From an uncultured Anaerovibrio sp. (GTDB taxonomy: Bacteria; Bacillota; Negativicutes; Selenomonadales; Selenomonadaceae), in contig CAAGDY010000126.1 of assembly GCA_900768695.1 (NCBI GenBank), forward strand, positions 1 to 9,261: a stretch of 9,261 nt of DNA, read 5' to 3'. The notes below the pieces were generated by a model that saw only the letters and a program-made list of their open reading frames with translations, searched no databases and had not been told where the DNA came from. The position numbers and the translations under genes are program-made. Below are positions 6,715 through 9,261 of the stretch, piece by piece. Within the stretch, counting starts at the first letter, position 1. Every line of letters starts with the position of its first letter.

Positions 6715-7488
6715 TTAGTCCTCCTTCAATGTCTCACGGACAGACTGAGGAATAAATACCATCAGCTTCGCCTCGATAGCAGCCGGGGAGTCACCAGCCT
6801 GCAAGGACAATATGCCCTCGATAATCATGCGCTTCTGGCTGATTTCCTGCTCGGAAAGGATTTTCAGCTTGTTGCAGAGAGGCAGCCAGAGAACGTAGCC
6901 TGTGAAGATACCCAGAATTGTCGCAACGAATGCAGCCGCAATGGAATGACCCAGCTTCTCAATATCGTTCAGGTTGCCCAGTGCCGCAATCAGGCCTACT
7001 ACGGCACCAAGCACGCCCAGGGTCGGTGCATAGGTGCCTGCCTGGGAGAACATGGAACGGTTCTCCGCATGACGCGCCTGCATGATAGCAATCTCCGCAT
7101 CCAGTACATCACTTACAAACTCCTGCTCCATGCCGTCTACCACCATGCTGAGTCCGTTGCGGAAGAAAGGATCATCAATCTCCTGAATCTTTCCCTCCAG
7201 CGCCAGCAGGCCCTCGCGGCGTGCCAGCTGGGAAAGCTCCACAAAGGTCTGCCTCAGCTCCACCGAGGACTGCAGGTTGTTCTTGAAAAACGTCTTTTTA
7301 AACAGGGTCGGGAAATTCTTCAGCTGGTCCATACGGAAGCCGATGAACAGGCAGGAGAAAGTACCGCCGATAATAATCAGGAATGCCGCCGGATTGTTCA
7401 TTGCTGACAAAGGCGCACCCTTCAAAATCATGCCCACGAAGATAGATACCAGACCCATTACCATACCAATGACTGTTGCAAGTTCCAA
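6715..7488 (-). CDS. motA: Flagellar motor stator protein MotA
   Basis: Four-helix inner-membrane stator protein that couples ion flow to torque on the rotor. The 257-residue protein has hydrophobic segments at about 3-22, 34-51, 153-171 and 183-203. The conserved channel prolines are P155 (APTLGVLGAVVGL) and P203 (LWLPL), and the cytoplasmic loop includes RREG (90-93). The start is a TTG (MELATVIGMV), chosen because an AGGGGGA ribosome site lies 7 nt upstream. The next ATG, codon 9, would cut into the first helix. motB follows immediately. No other flagellar gene is in view, so the motor body is encoded elsewhere. Confidence 0.94.
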   Translation of the reverse strand: MELATVIGMVMGLVSIFVGMILKGAPLSAMNNPAAFLIIIGGTFSCLFIGFRMDQLKNFPTLFKKTFFKNNLQSSVELRQTFVELSQLARREGLLALEGKIQEIDDPFFRNGLSMVVDGMEQEFVSDVLDAEIAIMQARHAENRSMFSQAGTYAPTLGVLGAVVGLIAALGNLNDIEKLGHSIAAAFVATILGIFTGYVLWLPLCNKLKILSEQEISQKRMIIEGILSLQAGDSPAAIEAKLMVFIPQSVRETLKED

Positions 7489-7516
7489 GATAAAATCCCC
7501 CTATCCATATACATTT

Positions 7517-7533
7517 ATTGATTAATATTCAAT
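7517..7533. promoter_or_regulatory. 17-bp near-perfect palindrome in the motA leader
   Basis: ATTGATTAATATTCAAT is symmetric around its central A with one mismatched pair. It lies between the predicted motA start of transcription and the motA ribosome site, where a bound repressor or a small hairpin could act. Function is inference. Confidence 0.35.
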
Positions 7534-7574
7534 AAAAAATCTAAAAACCCTGCTAACACACTCAATTTTCTTTA

Positions 7575-7603
7575 ATTATACAAAATTTTTTCCCGAAAAA
7601 CAA
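7575..7603 (-). promoter_or_regulatory. Candidate promoter of motAB
   Basis: On the minus strand a perfect TATAAT (7580-7575) lies 17 bp after a poor -35, TTGTTT (7603-7598), in AT-rich DNA. I looked for the flagellar sigma28 pattern (TAAA, about 15 nt, CCGATA) upstream of motA and did not find it, so a housekeeping promoter is the better reading. Confidence 0.45.
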
Positions 7604-7678
7604 ACCATTAGCTATTTTTCATGAAATTCTTAGACTTTTGTACTAAAATAATTTTTCTTTATAATATCATAAAAATCC

Positions 7679-7707
7679 TTAACTATTTTTTTGATATATG
7701 ATATAAT
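7679..7707 (+). promoter_or_regulatory. Candidate promoter of the lysR gene
   Basis: TTAACT (7679-7684), a 17-bp spacer and TATAAT (7702-7707) point toward the lysR gene. A short inverted repeat, ATATCAT (7664-7670) and ATGATAT (7698-7704), overlaps the -10 and could serve autoregulation. The divergent 290-bp AT-rich gap thus holds promoters for both motAB and this gene. Confidence 0.5.
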
Positions 7708-7778
7708 AAATTTTAAATAACTCGAATTTATTACTTTAGTATATACAGACGAATAAAAATGCATCGGAGTGATAATGT

Positions 7779-8657
7779 ATGGAATTGCGACAACTGGAAT
7801 ACTTCCAAATGGCAAGCAGGCTGAAAAACATCACAAGGGCGGCCGAGCGCCTCAATGTTTCCCAGCCGAATATTACGGTGGCCATCAAAAAGCTGGAATC
7901 TGAGCTGGGCATCAAGCTGTTTGACCGTAGCCAGAAACAGCTTTCCCTCACACCGGAGGGCAACATCTTCCTGAACCGTATCGAGCTTGCGCTCAGGAGC
8001 ATACAGGACGCCGTGCTGGAGGTAAACGACTACAAGCAGCTGCAGAAGGGCACCATCAAGATAGGCATACCGTCCATGATTGGCGCCTACCTGTTCCCGA
8101 AGATTTTCTCCAGCTTCCAGCAGCTGTACCCTCACCTGGACATCTATCTCTACGAGGAAGGCTCCATGACTATCAGGGAGCAGCTAGAGCGCGATGACCT
8201 TGATTTCGGCATTGTCATCATCTCGGATGCCTCTGCCAGCCTGCAGCTCCTGCCTATGTCCAGAAACCAGATTGTGGCATGCATCCCGGAGAAGCACCCT
8301 CTGGCAAAGAAGGACAGCATCTCCATCAACGATGTGGCCAACGCCGACCTGATTATGCTGAAGGAAGGCTCCTTCCTCAGGCAGCTGGTACTCAGCAAGA
8401 TAAAACGTGCCAACATCATGCCAGAGATTGTGCTGGAATCCAACCAGATAGAAACCGTCAAAGGACTGATAGCCTCCAACGTGGGCATCGCCTTCCTGCT
8501 GGACTTCATCGTCAAGGGAGCCCCAGGCATCAAGGCCGTGCCTTTTGATGACCCTCTCTTTGTAGATTTAGGACTGGCATGGAAAAAGGACCGCTACATC
8601 AGCAACGCCGCCCAGTCCTTCATTGATTTCTGCCGCAATACGATGAGAGAGGGCTAA
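7779..8657 (+). CDS. LysR-family transcriptional regulator
   Basis: DNA-binding regulator of the LysR type, 292 residues, the usual family length. The N-terminal winged helix-turn-helix (about 1-60) contains NITRAAERLNVSQPNITVAI (17-36) and the typical LFDRSQKQLSLTPEG. A linker helix leads to a periplasmic-binding-protein-like effector domain from about residue 91 (GTIKIGIPSMIGAYLFPKI) to the end. The ATG at 7779 has GGAG 9 nt upstream. It is divergent from motA and followed, beyond a hairpin and a repeat, by dapL. LysR proteins often control a divergent neighbour, but nothing here shows that it regulates motAB or dapL, and the effector cannot be read from the sequence. Confidence 0.93.
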   Translation: MELRQLEYFQMASRLKNITRAAERLNVSQPNITVAIKKLESELGIKLFDRSQKQLSLTPEGNIFLNRIELALRSIQDAVLEVNDYKQLQKGTIKIGIPSMIGAYLFPKIFSSFQQLYPHLDIYLYEEGSMTIREQLERDDLDFGIVIISDASASLQLLPMSRNQIVACIPEKHPLAKKDSISINDVANADLIMLKEGSFLRQLVLSKIKRANIMPEIVLESNQIETVKGLIASNVGIAFLLDFIVKGAPGIKAVPFDDPLFVDLGLAWKKDRYISNAAQSFIDFCRNTMREG

Positions 8658-8682
8658 TCCTTCCAATAAGCAGAATAAGCTA

Positions 8683-8711
8683 TTTACAAAGTATGTAAAT
8701 TCTGTTATACT
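8683..8711 (+). promoter_or_regulatory. Strong candidate promoter downstream of lysR
   Basis: TTTACA (8683-8688) and TATACT (8706-8711) are separated by exactly 17 bp, the best promoter match in the window. It begins 25 bp after the lysR stop and points to dapL, but a hairpin with a T-tract lies only about 30-95 nt downstream of the expected start (about 8718). Confidence 0.6.
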
Positions 8712-8742
8712 ACAAAAACGAAATAAATATATTACACCAACG

Positions 8743-8812
8743 ACAGGTGACAGGATAGCCGGAGGAAGATGCTTGCCAGACAATCAGCCGGTTATCTGTT
8801 ACCTGTTTTTTT
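8743..8812 (+). terminator. Long intrinsic-terminator hairpin between lysR and dapL
   Basis: ACAGGTGACAGGATAGCCGG (8743-8762) pairs with CCGGTTATCTGTTACCTGT (8788-8806) through 19 pairs including G-T wobbles, with a single bulged G. The loop is 25 nt and seven Ts run from 8806 to 8812. It may simply end lysR. Because the promoter at 8683-8711 lies just upstream, it may instead end a transcript of about 95 nt or act as an attenuator in the dapL leader. Confidence 0.75.
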
Positions 8813-8823
8813 GTGGCATGTAG

Positions 8824-8868
8824 TCATGATATGTGTCGTGATGTTGTATGCTCATGATATATGCCGTG
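8824..8868. repeat. Pair of 17-bp direct repeats
   Basis: TCATGATATGTGTCGTG (8824-8840) and TCATGATATATGCCGTG (8852-8868) are identical at 15 of 17 positions and start 28 bp apart. They lie between the T-tract hairpin and the palindromic repeat; the second runs into the repeat's left arm. Confidence 0.5.
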
Positions 8869-9015
8869 CATTATGGCAGTACCCACAAAAACCCGCTCTC
8901 GCTCTTAGTTGTGCCTCGCGTTACTAACATTCATCTATCGCCTACGGCTCTGATGAATGAAGTAACGAGGCGCAACAAAGGTTTTCTTAGGGTACATGCC
9001 ACAACACACGGCATG
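8860..9015. repeat. Long imperfect palindromic repeat element, copy B
   Basis: Second copy, same orientation as copy A. Positions 8889-8982 are identical to 5750-5843, and alignment without gaps extends to about 8875-9008 at lower identity. The inner stem is unchanged. The outer arms differ from copy A but still pair: ATGCCGTG (8861-8868) with CACGGCAT (9007-9014), and GGCA.GTACCC (8875-8884) with GGGTACATGCC (8990-9000). Further right, TCTGGACAGACTAC (9067-9080) matches the right end of copy A (5880-5893) at 13 of 14 positions, so the element may extend to about 9080 with extra sequence inserted. It fills most of the gap before dapL. Confidence 0.85.
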
Positions 9016-9120
9016 CTGCGTGCCCCGACAAATATACACTTCCTCATGCACAGGTATACTGCTGTATCTGGACAGACTACTGTGTAAAAACAAATTTATA
9101 GAGAAATAGGAGGACCTTTT

Positions 9121-9261
9121 ATGGCAAACATTAACGATAACTATTTGAAGCTGGCTGGCAGCTATCTTTTCAGGGAAACAGCTCACAGAAGAGCCGCATT
9201 TATTGAGGCGCATCCGGAGGCAGACGTCATATCCCTGGGCATAGGCGATGTTACCCTGCCA
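9121..9261 (+). CDS. dapL: LL-diaminopimelate aminotransferase, N-terminal part
   Basis: The first 47 codons of a gene cut by the right edge. The start MANINDNYLKLAGSYLFRET and the later DVISLGIGDVTLP match the N-terminus of DapL-type PLP aminotransferases. These convert tetrahydrodipicolinate directly to LL-2,6-diaminopimelate, giving lysine and the peptidoglycan cross-linking residue. A full AGGAGG site lies 7 nt before the ATG. The active-site lysine is not in the window, so a related class I aminotransferase is possible but less likely. I saw no convincing promoter in the 120 bp just upstream. Transcription may come from 8683-8711 through the hairpin and repeat, or from within the repeat. 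Confidence 0.85.
   Translation, partial: MANINDNYLKLAGSYLFRETAHRRAAFIEAHPEADVISLGIGDVTLP

Noticed and set aside
5857..7407. A 516-codon open frame on the plus strand opposite motA and motB
   Set aside because: It is fully antisense to two clear stator genes and rich in H, R, Q and L with no domain pattern. It is a by-product of codon bias on the other strand.
8713..8812. Lysine riboswitch or T-box in front of dapL
   Set aside because: I do not see the conserved T-box GGTGG tract or the lysine-riboswitch core, and the leader before the hairpin is too short for either.
8769..8927. A 52-codon open frame starting in the loop of the 8743-8812 hairpin, with a hydrophobic stretch
   Set aside because: The GGAGG lies only 3 nt before the ATG, the hydrophobic part comes from the T-tract, and the end is repeat sequence. 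A leader peptide or small membrane peptide is possible but unsupported.

Overview
The window most resembles an anaerobic, diderm Firmicute of the class Negativicutes (Selenomonas-like). This is an inference from gene content and GC-rich codon use: CdaA/CdaR, an acyl-carrier-protein synthase next to the NAD(P)HX repair enzyme, flagellar MotA/MotB, and an LL-diaminopimelate aminotransferase. No rRNA or tRNA is present to settle it. Intergenic DNA is very AT-rich compared with the genes.

Left block (1-7488, all minus strand, read right to left). motA-motB is a compact two-gene stator operon closed by a clear intrinsic terminator. A 191-bp palindromic repeat (copy A) follows, then acpS, the bifunctional NAD(P)H-hydrate repair gene (nnr), and ilvE, which has its own promoter and a strong terminator. 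After an AT-rich gap comes a tightly coupled run: cdaA (c-di-AMP synthase), cdaR/ybbR (its regulator) and the start of an FAD-dependent oxidoreductase that leaves the window. Each pair in that run overlaps by ATGA, so translation is probably coupled. In many Firmicutes the next gene would be glmM, but it is not visible here.

Right block (7779-9261, plus strand). A LysR-type regulator is divergent from motA across 290 bp of AT-rich DNA. A 463-bp gene-free stretch follows. It holds a good sigma70-type promoter, a long hairpin with a 7-T tract, a pair of 17-bp direct repeats and the second copy (B) of the palindromic repeat. The window ends in the first 47 codons of dapL (lysine/peptidoglycan precursor synthesis).

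The most unusual feature is the repeat pair. A 94-bp core is identical at 5750-5843 and 8889-8982 in the same orientation, and its flanks have diverged while keeping the ability to fold back on themselves. Both copies are intergenic. This looks like a mobile or amplified palindromic element (MITE- or REPIN-like) or a structured RNA family. I cannot tell from one window whether it has been described.
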